From positions 124,001-188,000 of the forward strand of contig CAVRZO010000003.1 of assembly GCA_963725615.1 (NCBI GenBank): 64,000 nucleotides of DNA, given 5' to 3'. Origin of the DNA: JAIQFF01 sp963725615 (GTDB taxonomy: Bacteria > Acidobacteriota > Terriglobia > Terriglobales > Acidobacteriaceae). Below are positions 17,672-26,622 of this stretch, piece by piece. A program made the translations under genes and the position numbers. Each line of letters starts with the position of its first letter. The stretch's first letter is position 1. The notes beneath the pieces were generated by a model. The model was not told the DNA's origin. It did not search any database and was given only the letters and a program-made list of their open reading frames with translations.

Positions 17672-19114
17672 TTGCCCGCGACCGATCCCGACCAGCCTCA
17701 CCTTAAGCGCGTCCTCGGCCGCGCCGACCTGGTTCTGTTGTTCGTGGTGGCAATCTTCAACCTGAATGTGGTCCCGTCGATCGCGGCCAACGGCGGGGTC
17801 ACAGTCTGGTTGTGGATCGTATCGCTGATCTTGTTCTTCTGGCCACAAGGGATCGCCGTCATCGAGTTGGCGCATCGTTATCCCGGAGAAGGCGGGGTCT
17901 ACCTGTGGGCAAAAGAAGTCTTCGGTGATTTCCATGGATTCTTGTCGGGTTGGTGCTACTGGACCAACAACATGCTCTACGTTCCGACGGTGATGCTCTA
18001 CTTCGTCGGCGTATCAGTGTTTGTTCTTGGGCCGAACCACCAGGCTCTGGCGGACAACAAGATGTTTGCGTTGATTGCATCGCTGGTGCTGCTGATCGTT
18101 CTTGTGGTGCTCAACATTGTCGGCCTGGGCGTAGGGAAATGGGTCAACAACCTGGGCGGCATTGGAACCGGGGTTGCGGCGGCTACGCTGATTGGTTTGG
18201 GGTTGGTCATCTGGCTGAGATTTGGCACAACCGTGAGCGCCGCTGACTTCAGGATCCCGGCGAATCCGCGCTTCGTGCTCAATTCTTTTGGCGTAATTTG
18301 TTTTGGACTGGTTGGGCTGGAACTGGCCTCGGTCATGGGAGACGAGATCCAGGACCCGCGACGAACCCTGCCCGGCGCGGTGGCCTGGGGCGGCGTGCTT
18401 TCCGGCCTGCTTTACATCGGAGCCACGCTCACTCTGCTGATCGCGGTGAGCAAAGACCAGATCAGCGTGCTGCAGGGCATCGTGCAGGCCGTGGGCACCA
18501 TGGCGGCAAGAGTGGGAGCAGCGTGGATTGTGGCACCGTTTGCGCTGCTGCTGAGTTTTTCTATCGCCGGAATTGGTTCGGCATGGCTGGGAGGCTCAGC
18601 TCGCATTCCGTTCGTCGCCGGTCTCGATTCGTACATGCCGGCGTGGATGGCGAAGGTACACCCGCGCTATGCGACTCCCTACGCCGCGCTCATCGTTCAT
18701 GCCGCGGTTTCGATGGTGCTGATCGTGATGAACTTTGTCGGTGCCGGCGTGCAGGAGACCTTCCAGAAGATGTTGTCGCTGGCAGTGGTCCTGCAATTGA
18801 TACCGTTTCTGTACATGTTTGCAGCACTAATCAAGCTGGCCCTGAATACTTGCGCAGGGCCGGGGCACTATAGCAAAACGACGTTGATGCTTGCCGGCAT
18901 CAGCGGACTGGTGACCACGACCCTGGGAATTGTGCTGGTATTTTTTCCCGCCCAACAGATCAGTTCGTTGTGGTCCTATGAAATATGGATGTTTGGCGGG
19001 ACGCTGTTCTTTATCGGCTTGGCCGCATTCTTCTTCTACGTCTACGGCAGCCGAAAGGCAAGAAATGTGGGCGCGGGCGTCACGCCCGTGCGGCCGAGCG
19101 AAGCTCGGCAATAG
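17672..19114 (+). CDS. APC-family amino acid/polyamine permease
   Basis: 480-residue inner-membrane transporter with about 12 membrane spans. The first span, LVLLFVVAIFNLNVVPSIA, and the second, AVIELAHRYPGEGGVYLWAK, carry the family's conserved GGVYLW region. The start is a TTG at 17672 with GAGGAG ten bases upstream. It resembles PotE/PuuP-type and glutamate/GABA exchangers. The neighbouring transaminases and aldehyde dehydrogenases suggest an amine or omega-amino acid as substrate (inference). Its last ~15 residues (GAGVTPVRPSEARQ) are encoded by a family A hairpin element, so the native C-terminus may have been replaced by repeat insertion. Confidence 0.88.
   Translation: MPATDPDQPHLKRVLGRADLVLLFVVAIFNLNVVPSIAANGGVTVWLWIVSLILFFWPQGIAVIELAHRYPGEGGVYLWAKEVFGDFHGFLSGWCYWTNNMLYVPTVMLYFVGVSVFVLGPNHQALADNKMFALIASLVLLIVLVVLNIVGLGVGKWVNNLGGIGTGVAAATLIGLGLVIWLRFGTTVSAADFRIPANPRFVLNSFGVICFGLVGLELASVMGDEIQDPRRTLPGAVAWGGVLSGLLYIGATLTLLIAVSKDQISVLQGIVQAVGTMAARVGAAWIVAPFALLLSFSIAGIGSAWLGGSARIPFVAGLDSYMPAWMAKVHPRYATPYAALIVHAAVSMVLIVMNFVGAGVQETFQKMLSLAVVLQLIPFLYMFAALIKLALNTCAGPGHYSKTTLMLAGISGLVTTTLGIVLVFFPAQQISSLWSYEIWMFGGTLFFIGLAAFFFYVYGSRKARNVGAGVTPVRPSEARQ
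19068..19111. repeat. Family A hairpin element (copy 5) inside the permease 3' end
   Basis: Hairpin 1 GGGCGTCACGCCC and hairpin 2 CCGAGC-GAA-GCTCGG lie in frame in the permease gene and end three bases before its stop. The element is part of the coding sequence, unlike the other copies. Confidence 0.75.
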
Positions 19115-19135
19115 ATCGACCAAGCAGGAGGCCTC

Positions 19136-20617
19136 ATGCCCGGCGGAGTGAAAACCGACGTACGTACCTATCAGCTGTACATCAATGGCGAGTGGGTCGA
19201 CAGTAAGTCTAACAAGACTTTTCCGGTCTACGATCCCGCCAGCGAAGAAGTCATCGCGCAGGCACCTGACGCCAACGCCGACGATGTGAACCGCGCAGTT
19301 GCCGCCGCCAAAGTCGCTTTCGAGGACGGACCATGGGCGACCACCACCGCCCAGGAACGCGGCCGCGTGCTCTTCCGCCTCGCCGAGAAGATTCGTCAGA
19401 ACACAGCCATGCTGGCAGAGCTGGAATCACGAAATACCGGCAAGCCGATCGTTGAAGCGGAATACGACATTACAGACGTCGCCACCTGCTTCGAGTATTA
19501 CGGCGGCCTCGCAACAAAGATTCTGGGATATGTGAATCCCGTCCCCGACAATGCCATGAGTCTTACGCTTAAGGAACCGATCGGTGTCGCGGGCCAGATC
19601 ATCCCGTGGAATTATCCGCTGTTGATGGCGGCCTGGAAGCTGGCGCCGGCGCTGGCTGCGGGTTGTACCTGCGTACTGAAGCCGGCCGAGCAGACTCCGA
19701 TCACGGCGCTCGAGATGGCCAACTGGCTCGCCGACGTCGGTCTCCCGCCCGGCGTGGTCAACATTATCACCGGCTTCGGTGAGACCTGCGGCGCGCCGCT
19801 GGTGCAACATCCTGACGTCAACAAGATTGCGTTCACCGGCAGTGCAGCGGTGGGAAAGATCATCGTCAAGCAGGCGGCCGACACGGTCAAGCGCGTGACA
19901 CTCGAGCTCGGCGGAAAATCGCCCAACATTTTCTTCGCCGACGCAGATTTCGAAGCGGCCATCGACGGCGCACTCTTCGGCGTATTCATCAATCAAGGTG
20001 AGGTCTGTTCCGCCGGAAGCCGCATCCTGGTGCAGAAGCCGATCTACAAGAAATTTGTCGACGCCATGGCCGCGAAGGCCAAAACCATCAAGCTCGGCGC
20101 GCCGCTCGATCGAGATACGAAGATGGGACCGCTGGTCAGCAAGGAGCAGTACGACCGGGTTCGCTCCTATCAGGAAATCGGAAAGAAAGAGGGCAAGCTC
20201 GCAGCCGGCGGCGGACGCGCCGAGAAGTTTGCCAAAGGCTATTACGTGGAGCCCACCATCTTCTACGATCTCAATAATAGCGCCCGCATCGCCCGCGAAG
20301 AGATATTTGGTCCCGTGGCAGCGGTGATCCCGTTCGAAGACGAAAAAGATGCAGTGAAGATCGCGAACGATTCTCCATACGGCCTTGCAGCCGCAGTCTG
20401 GACGCGCGACATCTTCAAAGCATTCCGCACGGTGAAATCGCTGCGTGCCGGCATCGTCTGGGTCAACCACATGCAGCCGACATACGTGGAAGCGCCATGG
20501 GGCGGCTACAAGCAATCCGGTTTCGGACGCGAGCTGGGCCCGTGGGGAATCGAAGAATATCTGGAAACGAAACAGGTACACATCAACCTGAACGAGGCCC
20601 CGATAGGCTGGTACTGA
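19136..20617 (+). CDS. Aldehyde dehydrogenase (aminoaldehyde/betaine-aldehyde type)
   Basis: NAD(P)-dependent oxidation of an aldehyde to an acid; 493 residues. Seen: cofactor segment PWNYPLLMAAWKLAPALAAG, active-site Glu in VTLELGGKSPNI near residue 265, catalytic Cys in NQGEVCSAGSR near residue 295, and the C-terminal GGYKQSGFGRELG. These patterns fit the ALDH9/BetB/PuuC group that oxidises aminoaldehydes such as gamma-aminobutyraldehyde or 3-aminopropanal. It begins 21 bases after the permease, with AGGAGG before the ATG, so the two are probably co-transcribed. Substrate from context only. Confidence 0.9.
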   Translation: MPGGVKTDVRTYQLYINGEWVDSKSNKTFPVYDPASEEVIAQAPDANADDVNRAVAAAKVAFEDGPWATTTAQERGRVLFRLAEKIRQNTAMLAELESRNTGKPIVEAEYDITDVATCFEYYGGLATKILGYVNPVPDNAMSLTLKEPIGVAGQIIPWNYPLLMAAWKLAPALAAGCTCVLKPAEQTPITALEMANWLADVGLPPGVVNIITGFGETCGAPLVQHPDVNKIAFTGSAAVGKIIVKQAADTVKRVTLELGGKSPNIFFADADFEAAIDGALFGVFINQGEVCSAGSRILVQKPIYKKFVDAMAAKAKTIKLGAPLDRDTKMGPLVSKEQYDRVRSYQEIGKKEGKLAAGGGRAEKFAKGYYVEPTIFYDLNNSARIAREEIFGPVAAVIPFEDEKDAVKIANDSPYGLAAAVWTRDIFKAFRTVKSLRAGIVWVNHMQPTYVEAPWGGYKQSGFGRELGPWGIEEYLETKQVHINLNEAPIGWY

Positions 20618-20621
20618 GAAG

Positions 20622-20705
20622 GCAGTCGTTGGTCGTTGGTCGTCAGTCGTTGGCTAAACCGATACTAAAAAGACGATGGGCCAACGACCAGGGACCAAAG
20701 ACCGA
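20622..20705. repeat. Family B heptad array pair (copy 2)
   Basis: Left array of heptads AGTCGTT, GGTCGTT, GGTCGTC, AGTCGTT starts 5 bases after the stop. After ~25 bases comes an inverse array (AACGACC, AGGGACC, AAAGACC). The two can pair as a long imperfect hairpin just before the next gene. Confidence 0.7.
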
Positions 20706-20720
20706 ATTTGAGAGACTAAC

Positions 20721-21083
20721 ATGGCAACTATCCAATTACGAACCGCGATTCCCGGACCGAAGTCGAAAGCGCTGGCTCAGCGCCGTACCGATGCAATTCC
20801 GCGCGGCCTGTCGATCGGAACGCCGGTCTACGTGGCGAAGGCGGAAGATGCCTGGCTGGAAGATGTGGACGGCAATCGCTACCTCGATTTTGCCGGCGGC
20901 ATCGGCTGCCTTAACGTCGGACATCGTCGCGAGCCCGTGGTCAGCGCGGTCAAGGCCCAACTCGACCGCTTCCTTCACACCTGCATCCAGGTCACGCCTT
21001 ACGAGGCTTACGTGCGCCTCGCCGAGCGGATGAACCAGGTCACGCCGGGCAAGTTTCCCGAAGAAAACTCTATTCGTGAATAG
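20721..21083 (+). CDS. Class-III aminotransferase, N-terminal fragment (frameshifted gene)
   Basis: First ~113 residues of the aminotransferase continued at 21076-22089. The reading frame leaves the family pattern after VTPGKF at about 21055. Dropping one C from TTTCCCGAAGAAAACT gives FPKKTLFVNSGAEA and restores a continuous enzyme, so the break is one extra base in a C-run. GAGAG precedes the ATG. Confidence 0.85.
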   Translation: MATIQLRTAIPGPKSKALAQRRTDAIPRGLSIGTPVYVAKAEDAWLEDVDGNRYLDFAGGIGCLNVGHRREPVVSAVKAQLDRFLHTCIQVTPYEAYVRLAERMNQVTPGKFPEENSIRE

Positions 21084-22089
21084 CGGCGCTGAAGCCGTGG
21101 AGAACGCGGTGAAGATTGCGCGTGCACACACCGGCCGATCTGGCGTCATCGCCTTTGAGGACGCCTTCCACGGGCGCACCATGATGACGCTGGCGCTGAC
21201 CAGCAAGACTCATCCCTACAAGGCCGGCTTCGCTCCTTTTCCGGGCGATGTCTATCGCATTCCCTACGCCTACTGCTATCGCTGCTCCTATTCGCTGAAG
21301 TATCCATCTTGCGATCTGTTCTGTGCCCGCCATCTCGAGGATACATTCAAGCGGGTGGTGGCGTCGGAGGATGTGGCTGCTGTGATTGCCGAGCCGGTAT
21401 TGGGAGAAGGCGGGTTCGTCGTCCCGCCCAAAGACTTTTTCAGGGTGTTGATGGAGATTTGCCACAAGCACGGCGTCTTGTTCATCGCGGATGAAGTGCA
21501 GAGTGGTTTCGGACGCACCGGCCGCCTGTTCGCCAGCGAATACTACGGAATCGAACCGGATATTCTGGTGACGGCGAAATCGCTGGGTGGAGGACTTCCG
21601 CTGGCTGCCATCACTGGCCGCGCGGAAATTATGGATGCGCCCGGGCCGGGTGGACTCGGCGGCACATTTGCCGGCAATCCGCTCTCTTGTGCGGCGGCGC
21701 TGGCGGTGCTCGACATCTTTGAACGCGAGAATTTGCTCGCCCGCGCCAATGAATTAGGCGACCGGTTTCAGAAGCGGGCGCGGCAGTGGCAGAAAACCTG
21801 GCCGATGGTGGGCGACGTTCGCGGCTTGGGCGGCATGCAGGCGATTGAACTGGTCAAGTCGGTGGACCATCGCGAGCCGGCGGCCGAGGAAACCAAGCAG
21901 ATTACACAGTTTTGCTACGAGCACGGCCTGATTACGATTACTGCCGGTACGTATTCCAATGTGGTACGTGTTCTGGTGCCGCTGGTCGTCACCGATCAGC
22001 AGCTCGATGAAGGTATGGATGTCCTGGAATCGGCGTTGCAGATGGTGTATGAAGGATCGAAGAAGGGCGCCGTCGCCCAGCCTGTATAA
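21076..22089 (+). CDS. gabT: Class-III aminotransferase (4-aminobutyrate aminotransferase-like), C-terminal part
   Basis: Main part of a ~455-residue PLP enzyme once joined to 20721-21083. Seen: NSGAEAVENAVKIARAHTGR, the Asp motif LFIADEVQSGFGRTG, the PLP lysine in LVTAKSLGGGLPLAA, and TFAGNPLSCAAALAVL. These are features of the GABA/omega-amino acid transaminase group, which moves the amino group of GABA, beta-alanine or similar to 2-oxoglutarate or pyruvate. An insertion with several cysteines (CYRCSYSLKYPSCDLFC), as in some GABA transaminases, is visible. The only defect is the single-base frameshift near 21060; all catalytic residues are intact, so a sequencing error is likely. Confidence 0.85.
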   Translation: MNSGAEAVENAVKIARAHTGRSGVIAFEDAFHGRTMMTLALTSKTHPYKAGFAPFPGDVYRIPYAYCYRCSYSLKYPSCDLFCARHLEDTFKRVVASEDVAAVIAEPVLGEGGFVVPPKDFFRVLMEICHKHGVLFIADEVQSGFGRTGRLFASEYYGIEPDILVTAKSLGGGLPLAAITGRAEIMDAPGPGGLGGTFAGNPLSCAAALAVLDIFERENLLARANELGDRFQKRARQWQKTWPMVGDVRGLGGMQAIELVKSVDHREPAAEETKQITQFCYEHGLITITAGTYSNVVRVLVPLVVTDQQLDEGMDVLESALQMVYEGSKKGAVAQPV

Positions 22090-22120
22090 GCTGCGTGCTA
22101 GTGCGGTTTTATGGTTGTGT

Positions 22121-22195
22121 GGTCGCGGGCGACTCGCCCGCGAGAGCGGAGGGCAGGATGCCCTCCGGGCAGCCGGCGGGACGCCGGCGCTACAA
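22121..22195. repeat. Family A hairpin element (copy 6)
   Basis: Three consecutive hairpins (GCGGGCGACTCGCCCGC; GGAGGGC/GCCCTCC; GCCGGCG/CGCCGGC) ending in GCGCTACAATATGCC, 32 bases after the aminotransferase stop. Confidence 0.75.
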
Positions 22196-22213
22196 TATGC
22201 CTGAGATAATCTT

Positions 22214-23704
22214 ATGACTGTTGCTACCGCGACTCTGACCAAAGTTCCCAATTACGTTAACGGGCAGTGGGTCGATTCCAAGGCTACCGAATGGCTCGAT
22301 GTTACCAATCCGGCTACCGGCGAAGTTATCGCCCAGACTCCGCTCTCAAATGCTGCCGAAGTCGCAGCCGCGATTGATGCAGCGGCTTCCGCCTTTCCGG
22401 AATGGCGGCGCACGCCGGCTGAAGATCGCATTCAGCCGCTGTTCAAGCTAAAGCACATTCTCGAGGCGGAGATTGAGGACCTTGCTCGCGTTCTCACTAC
22501 CGAGAATGGCAAGACCTTCACAGAGGCCAAAGCTGAGTTACGCCGCGCCATCGAAAACGTTGAGGTTGCCTGCGGGATTCCCACGATGATGCAGGGCTAC
22601 AACCTGGAAGATGTGGCGCGCGGCATCGACGAGATGATGATCCGGCAGCCGCTGGGCGTGGTGGCCGCGATTGTCCCATTCAATTTTCCGGGAATGATTC
22701 CGTTCTGGTTTCTGCCCTACGCCATCGCTACTGGAAACACCTTTGTCCTGAAGCCTTCGGAGCGGGTGCCTCTCACCATGAAGCGGGCGTTTGAGTTGAT
22801 GGAAAATATCGGACTGCCGAAAGGCGTGGTGAACCTGGTGAACGGCGGCAAGAACGCGGTCAACGCGCTGCTGGATCATCCCAAGGTGCGGGCCATCAGT
22901 TTTGTCGGTTCGACGCCCGTGGCCCGGTATGTCTATGCGCGCGCGGGCGAGCACGGGAAGCGCGCCCAGTGCCAGGGTGGGGCGAAGAACCATGTCATCG
23001 TGTTACCTGACGCCGACATGAAAATGACGACGCAGATCATCGGGGACAGCGCCTTTGGCTGCGCCGGACAGCGCTGCCTCGCGGTTTCCGTCGCGGTAAC
23101 AGTCGGAGAAGCACAAAAGACGTTTCGCGATTCGATCACGGAAGCGGCAGCGTCGCTGCGGGTCGGCAACGGGCTCGACGAAGGCGTGCAGATGGGTCCG
23201 GTGATCACGCCACAAAGCAAGGCGCGAGTGGAAACGCTGATTGCGACTGGCGAAAAGCAAGGTGCGAAGATTCTGCTGGACGGGCGCAACTCCCGCGTTC
23301 CGAAAGGCGAAACGGGGAACTTTGTGAAGCCAACCGTTCTGGACGCCGTTCCAGCCACCAGCGAGCTGACCGAAACGGAAATCTTCGGTCCGGTGCTGAG
23401 CCTGGTCCACGCCAATGACATGGATGAGGCGCTAGCATTCCTCGAACGCAGCCCCTACGGCAATCAGGCGTCGCTGTTCACTTCGAGCGGTGCAGCCGCG
23501 CGCCGTTTCCGCTACGAAGCTCCGGCAGGAAACATCGGCATCAACATTGGCGTAGCGGCGCCTATGGCGTATTTCCCCTTCAGCGGGTGGAAAGACAGTT
23601 TTTTCGGGATCATGCACGCCCAGGGACATGACGCCATCGAGTTCTATACCGAGAAGAAGATCGTGGTCGAGCGCTGGGCGAAAGAGCATTCACGCAAGTT
23701 CTAG
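22214..23704 (+). CDS. mmsA: (Methyl)malonate-semialdehyde dehydrogenase, CoA-acylating
   Basis: Converts methylmalonate or malonate semialdehyde to propionyl- or acetyl-CoA with release of CO2; 496 residues, as in MmsA/IolA. Seen: YVNGQWVDSK start, PFNFPGMIPFWFLPYAIATG, and the catalytic Cys in FGCAGQRCLAVSVAV. The position normally holding the ALDH general-base Glu reads CQGGAKNH (Gly-Gly-Ala-Lys-Asn), the CoA-acylating subfamily signature. Between two omega-amino acid transaminases, the sensible substrate is malonate semialdehyde derived from beta-alanine (inference). Valine or inositol breakdown are alternatives, but no such genes are nearby. Confidence 0.94.
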   Translation: MTVATATLTKVPNYVNGQWVDSKATEWLDVTNPATGEVIAQTPLSNAAEVAAAIDAAASAFPEWRRTPAEDRIQPLFKLKHILEAEIEDLARVLTTENGKTFTEAKAELRRAIENVEVACGIPTMMQGYNLEDVARGIDEMMIRQPLGVVAAIVPFNFPGMIPFWFLPYAIATGNTFVLKPSERVPLTMKRAFELMENIGLPKGVVNLVNGGKNAVNALLDHPKVRAISFVGSTPVARYVYARAGEHGKRAQCQGGAKNHVIVLPDADMKMTTQIIGDSAFGCAGQRCLAVSVAVTVGEAQKTFRDSITEAAASLRVGNGLDEGVQMGPVITPQSKARVETLIATGEKQGAKILLDGRNSRVPKGETGNFVKPTVLDAVPATSELTETEIFGPVLSLVHANDMDEALAFLERSPYGNQASLFTSSGAAARRFRYEAPAGNIGINIGVAAPMAYFPFSGWKDSFFGIMHAQGHDAIEFYTEKKIVVERWAKEHSRKF

Positions 23705-23718
23705 AACCCGGCACGGCT

Positions 23719-23836
23719 CACGTAGCGGCAGGTGTCCCACCTGCCCAGCCGAGCGCAGCTCGGCAGAGATTCTAGCGCGCCAAAACCCTGGCGAGCTTTG
23801 CTCGCCCACCCGGACGAGGGCGTTCGGGCCTACGTA
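23719..23836. repeat. Family A element (copy 7) with CACGTAG...CTACGT ends
   Basis: Full-length form: GCAGGTG/CACCTGC hairpin, then GCCGAGC-GCA-GCTCGGC, a centre, GGCGAGC/GCTCGCC, a CCGGACG...CGTTCGGG hairpin, and GCCTACGT. The outer ends are inverted copies of each other. It starts 14 bases after the mmsA stop and ends before the next aminotransferase. Confidence 0.85.
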
Positions 23837-23853
23837 AATCCTAAGAGGCACTC

Positions 23854-24393
23854 ATGTCCGACACTATCCAGAAATACAAAGACTACGTGATGACTGGCTT
23901 CATGAAGTCAGTCGTGCCCATTGTGATCGATAAAGCCAGCGGCGCTACAGTGACCGACATCAATGGCCGGGAATATCTCGATTGCTTTGCCGGCATCTCT
24001 GTGGTCAACGCCGGGCACTGCAATCCCAGCGTAATCGCGGCAGCCAAGGCGCAGATGGACAAACTTGTCCACTGCTCGTCCTACATTTATCACGTGCAGC
24101 CGGTCGCCGACCTTGCGGAAAAGCTTGCCCATATTGCTCCACGCGGCCTGACCAAGACATTTTTCGGCAACGGCGGCGCTGAGGCCATTGAAGGCGCTAT
24201 GAAGCTGGCCCGGCTCTACACTGGCAAACACGAATTCATTGCGCTCCACGCCAGCTTTCACGGACGCAGTTGGGGTGCGCTCAGCATCACCGGCAACATG
24301 GGACGCAAGAAAGCGCGGCGGCCCCTACGCTGCCGGCGTGACCTTCGCTCCCGCCCCGTATGCTTATCGCTCGCAATGGCCGAGCGATCCTGA
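23854..24393 (+). CDS. Class-III aminotransferase, N-terminal fragment (frameshifted gene)
   Basis: First ~150 residues of the enzyme continued in the frame of 24239-25150. The family pattern holds through ALSITGNMGRKK and is lost at ~24310. Removing one G from AAGAAAGCGCGGCGG gives KKRGGPYAAGV and restores the enzyme. The final ~28 residues of this frame are frameshift product. Confidence 0.85.
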   Translation: MSDTIQKYKDYVMTGFMKSVVPIVIDKASGATVTDINGREYLDCFAGISVVNAGHCNPSVIAAAKAQMDKLVHCSSYIYHVQPVADLAEKLAHIAPRGLTKTFFGNGGAEAIEGAMKLARLYTGKHEFIALHASFHGRSWGALSITGNMGRKKARRPLRCRRDLRSRPVCLSLAMAERS

Positions 24394-25150
24394 AGAATGT
24401 GGACGTCAGTGTGCCCGCGCGATCGAAGACGTGATCCGCTTCACCACCGCCGATGACGTGGCTGCCTTCATCGCCGAGCCGGTCATGGGCGAAGGTGGAA
24501 TCATCATCCCGCCCGCGAACTATTTCAAGGAGGTAAAGAAAGTTCTCGACCGCCACGGCATCCTGTTTATTGCGGACGAGGTCCAATCCGGTTTTGCTCG
24601 TACCGGAAAGATGTTTGCCATCGAGCACTACGGTGTCGAACCCGACATTATGGTGACTGCGAAAGGGATTGCCGACGGGTTCCCCTTGAGCGCGTTTACC
24701 ACGCGGCCAGAAATTGCCGCTGCCTACAAGCCGGGTGATCATCTGTCCACCTTTGGCGGCAATCCCGTCTCTTGCGCCGCTGCGCTGGCCAATATCGAGT
24801 TCATGGAGCAGGAGAACCTTCCAGCCCGCGCTACTGAGACTGGCAACTACGCCATGGCGAAGCTGCGCGACTTGCAGAAACAGAATCCGCTGATCGGCGA
24901 GATTCGAGGCTTGGGACTGATGATTGGCGTCGAATTGGTCAAAGACGAAAAGCTCACCCCGGCCACGTCTGAAGCTGAAGCGATTCGCGACGGGTTGCTG
25001 CGCCAGGGTGTCTTGGTGGGCGTCGGCGGCGTCTATGGCAATGTCATCCGCTTCCAGCCTCCGCTCATTATTACTCGGCCGCAAATTGACCGAGCGATTG
25101 CCGCCTTTGCGGCGGCATTGCAGGAGGTCGCCCAGCCCGCCGTTGTTTAG
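24239..25150 (+). CDS. Class-III aminotransferase (omega-amino acid/AGXT2-like), C-terminal part
   Basis: Main part of a ~430-residue PLP transaminase that starts at 23854; the in-frame family sequence begins near 24313 (GGPYAAGVTFAP). Seen: IIPPANYFKEVKKVL, the Asp motif LFIADEVQSGFARTG, the PLP lysine in MVTAKGIADGFPLSAF, and FGGNPVSCAAALA. It falls with alanine-glyoxylate/GABA/beta-alanine transaminases, and the amino donor cannot be told apart by eye. Together with mmsA upstream it could turn beta-alanine into malonate semialdehyde. Catalytic residues are intact; the frameshift is a single base. Confidence 0.85.
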   Translation: MRSTPAFTDAVGVRSASPATWDARKRGGPYAAGVTFAPAPYAYRSQWPSDPEECGRQCARAIEDVIRFTTADDVAAFIAEPVMGEGGIIIPPANYFKEVKKVLDRHGILFIADEVQSGFARTGKMFAIEHYGVEPDIMVTAKGIADGFPLSAFTTRPEIAAAYKPGDHLSTFGGNPVSCAAALANIEFMEQENLPARATETGNYAMAKLRDLQKQNPLIGEIRGLGLMIGVELVKDEKLTPATSEAEAIRDGLLRQGVLVGVGGVYGNVIRFQPPLIITRPQIDRAIAAFAAALQEVAQPAVV

Positions 25151-25205
25151 TTCTTAAATTCCGTGAGGCAACTGCACCGCGAGTGATCCGTTTGGATTGC
25201 CTTCG

Positions 25206-26405
25206 TCATCTTTTCTTCTTCCCCGCCTCTGAAATCACGTAGACGATCAGAATCCCCAACTCCGGCTCAATGGGATGGCGATAGCGCGGATGAGGGAAAA
25301 CCACGTAGTACACCGCCGGGTAGAGCAGGATCAGCCATAAAAACAGCCAGGCGCCGGGCCTCCGCTTGCGCAAAGCGCGGCCCAGGCCCCAGAAGCCGAG
25401 GACCGACGAGGCCAGGAAAACCGAGTTCTTAATGGGAGCCAGCGCTGCGATCTCCGACAATCGCGGAACTCCGCCCCAGTAGTAAATGAAACGCTTCACG
25501 CAGAGGCCCAGGAAGCGCGCGTAGTCCTCGCGAATGAAAGCTACAGCTTCACGTTTGCGCTCCGCAACATAGGCGATCTCGCCTAGTTGGTCAAAGCGAC
25601 GCATCTGATAGACATTTTGCGTGGGATGGAGATACTCCCTCCATGTCCCGTCCGCGCCCGGGCCGTTCCCGATGCGCAACTCGGCGCCGAAGTTCGAGCG
25701 TAGAGACATCACCCCCAAGGTCCGGTGATTCCGCGCCAGCCAGGGCGCGATGCAAGCGACAAATACCAGCGCAGACAACGCGACACCGGCGAGCGAAGTC
25801 TTGCCGCGCTGCCAGCGCCGGTACCACGCCCATAGTCCGGAGGCGGGCAGGAACGCCAGCAGGGAAGTGTTGGCCAACGCTGCGATTCCCCAGAGCAGGC
25901 CGAACTGGATCCACGGTAAAAGGCCGTCTCTTTCTTCCAGGTCGAGCGTGAGCCAGAAGACCAGCGCAAGCAGCAATGCTGCCAGACTTGTCTCCCATAC
26001 CCAGCGCGTGCACCAGTACATTACGGACGGCATCACGGCCCACAGCCAGGCCGTCCAGATGGCCAGCTTTTCATCGAAACAACGTTTGGCGATCAGGAAA
26101 ATCGGAATACAAGTCAGCGCGGAAAACAAGCTATTGATGCTCAACAGCAGCAGCGCAGAGGCGTGGGTGTAAATCCCGAACAGCTTGAAAACTCCGGCAA
26201 TAAGAAATGGGTAGAGTGGCGGCTCCCAGGCAGTCGGTCCGGTAGTCTCGCTGAACGGATTGCTGAAGCCCTGGCCCTGCGCAAGGGCGCGCCCGATGCG
26301 GCCCATTTCCCAGCCAAAGCTGAAGTTGTCGTCGAAAGTCTTGAACTTGTAGGTGTGGGCGACGACAATCCAGCCAAAACGGAGCGCGAATGCGACGAAT
26401 ACCAT
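25206..26405 (-). CDS. GT39/ArnT-like membrane glycosyltransferase
   Basis: 399 residues with about nine hydrophobic spans. The protein starts with a membrane helix, then a periplasmic loop with TYKFKTFDDNFSFGWEMGRI. The following PTAWEPPLYPFLIAGVF is typical of the PMT/ArnT-type fold that transfers sugars from polyprenyl carriers. The upstream frame is closed and holds no other start, so 26405 is the start despite the short N-terminus. It is a single gene facing the aminotransferase block. Acceptor unknown. Confidence 0.75.
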   Translation of the reverse strand: MVFVAFALRFGWIVVAHTYKFKTFDDNFSFGWEMGRIGRALAQGQGFSNPFSETTGPTAWEPPLYPFLIAGVFKLFGIYTHASALLLLSINSLFSALTCIPIFLIAKRCFDEKLAIWTAWLWAVMPSVMYWCTRWVWETSLAALLLALVFWLTLDLEERDGLLPWIQFGLLWGIAALANTSLLAFLPASGLWAWYRRWQRGKTSLAGVALSALVFVACIAPWLARNHRTLGVMSLRSNFGAELRIGNGPGADGTWREYLHPTQNVYQMRRFDQLGEIAYVAERKREAVAFIREDYARFLGLCVKRFIYYWGGVPRLSEIAALAPIKNSVFLASSVLGFWGLGRALRKRRPGAWLFLWLILLYPAVYYVVFPHPRYRHPIEPELGILIVYVISEAGKKKR

Positions 26406-26622
26406 CCAGAAGAAGGATGTGCGGGCCTTACTCCACCAGCGACTGAATGCGCCCGGTGTTCATGGACGTCGGGGGAATGGTTGTGACGGCATCGGCCATG
26501 ATTGGCCCGGCAGAATTCCGGGGCAGTTCCATTTGTAGCTGATACGCCTGCGACCAGCAATATCTGAGTGAGAGTGCCGTGCCTGCGGTGATACGAATGG
26601 TAGGTCGTTCTGCGAATGGGCG

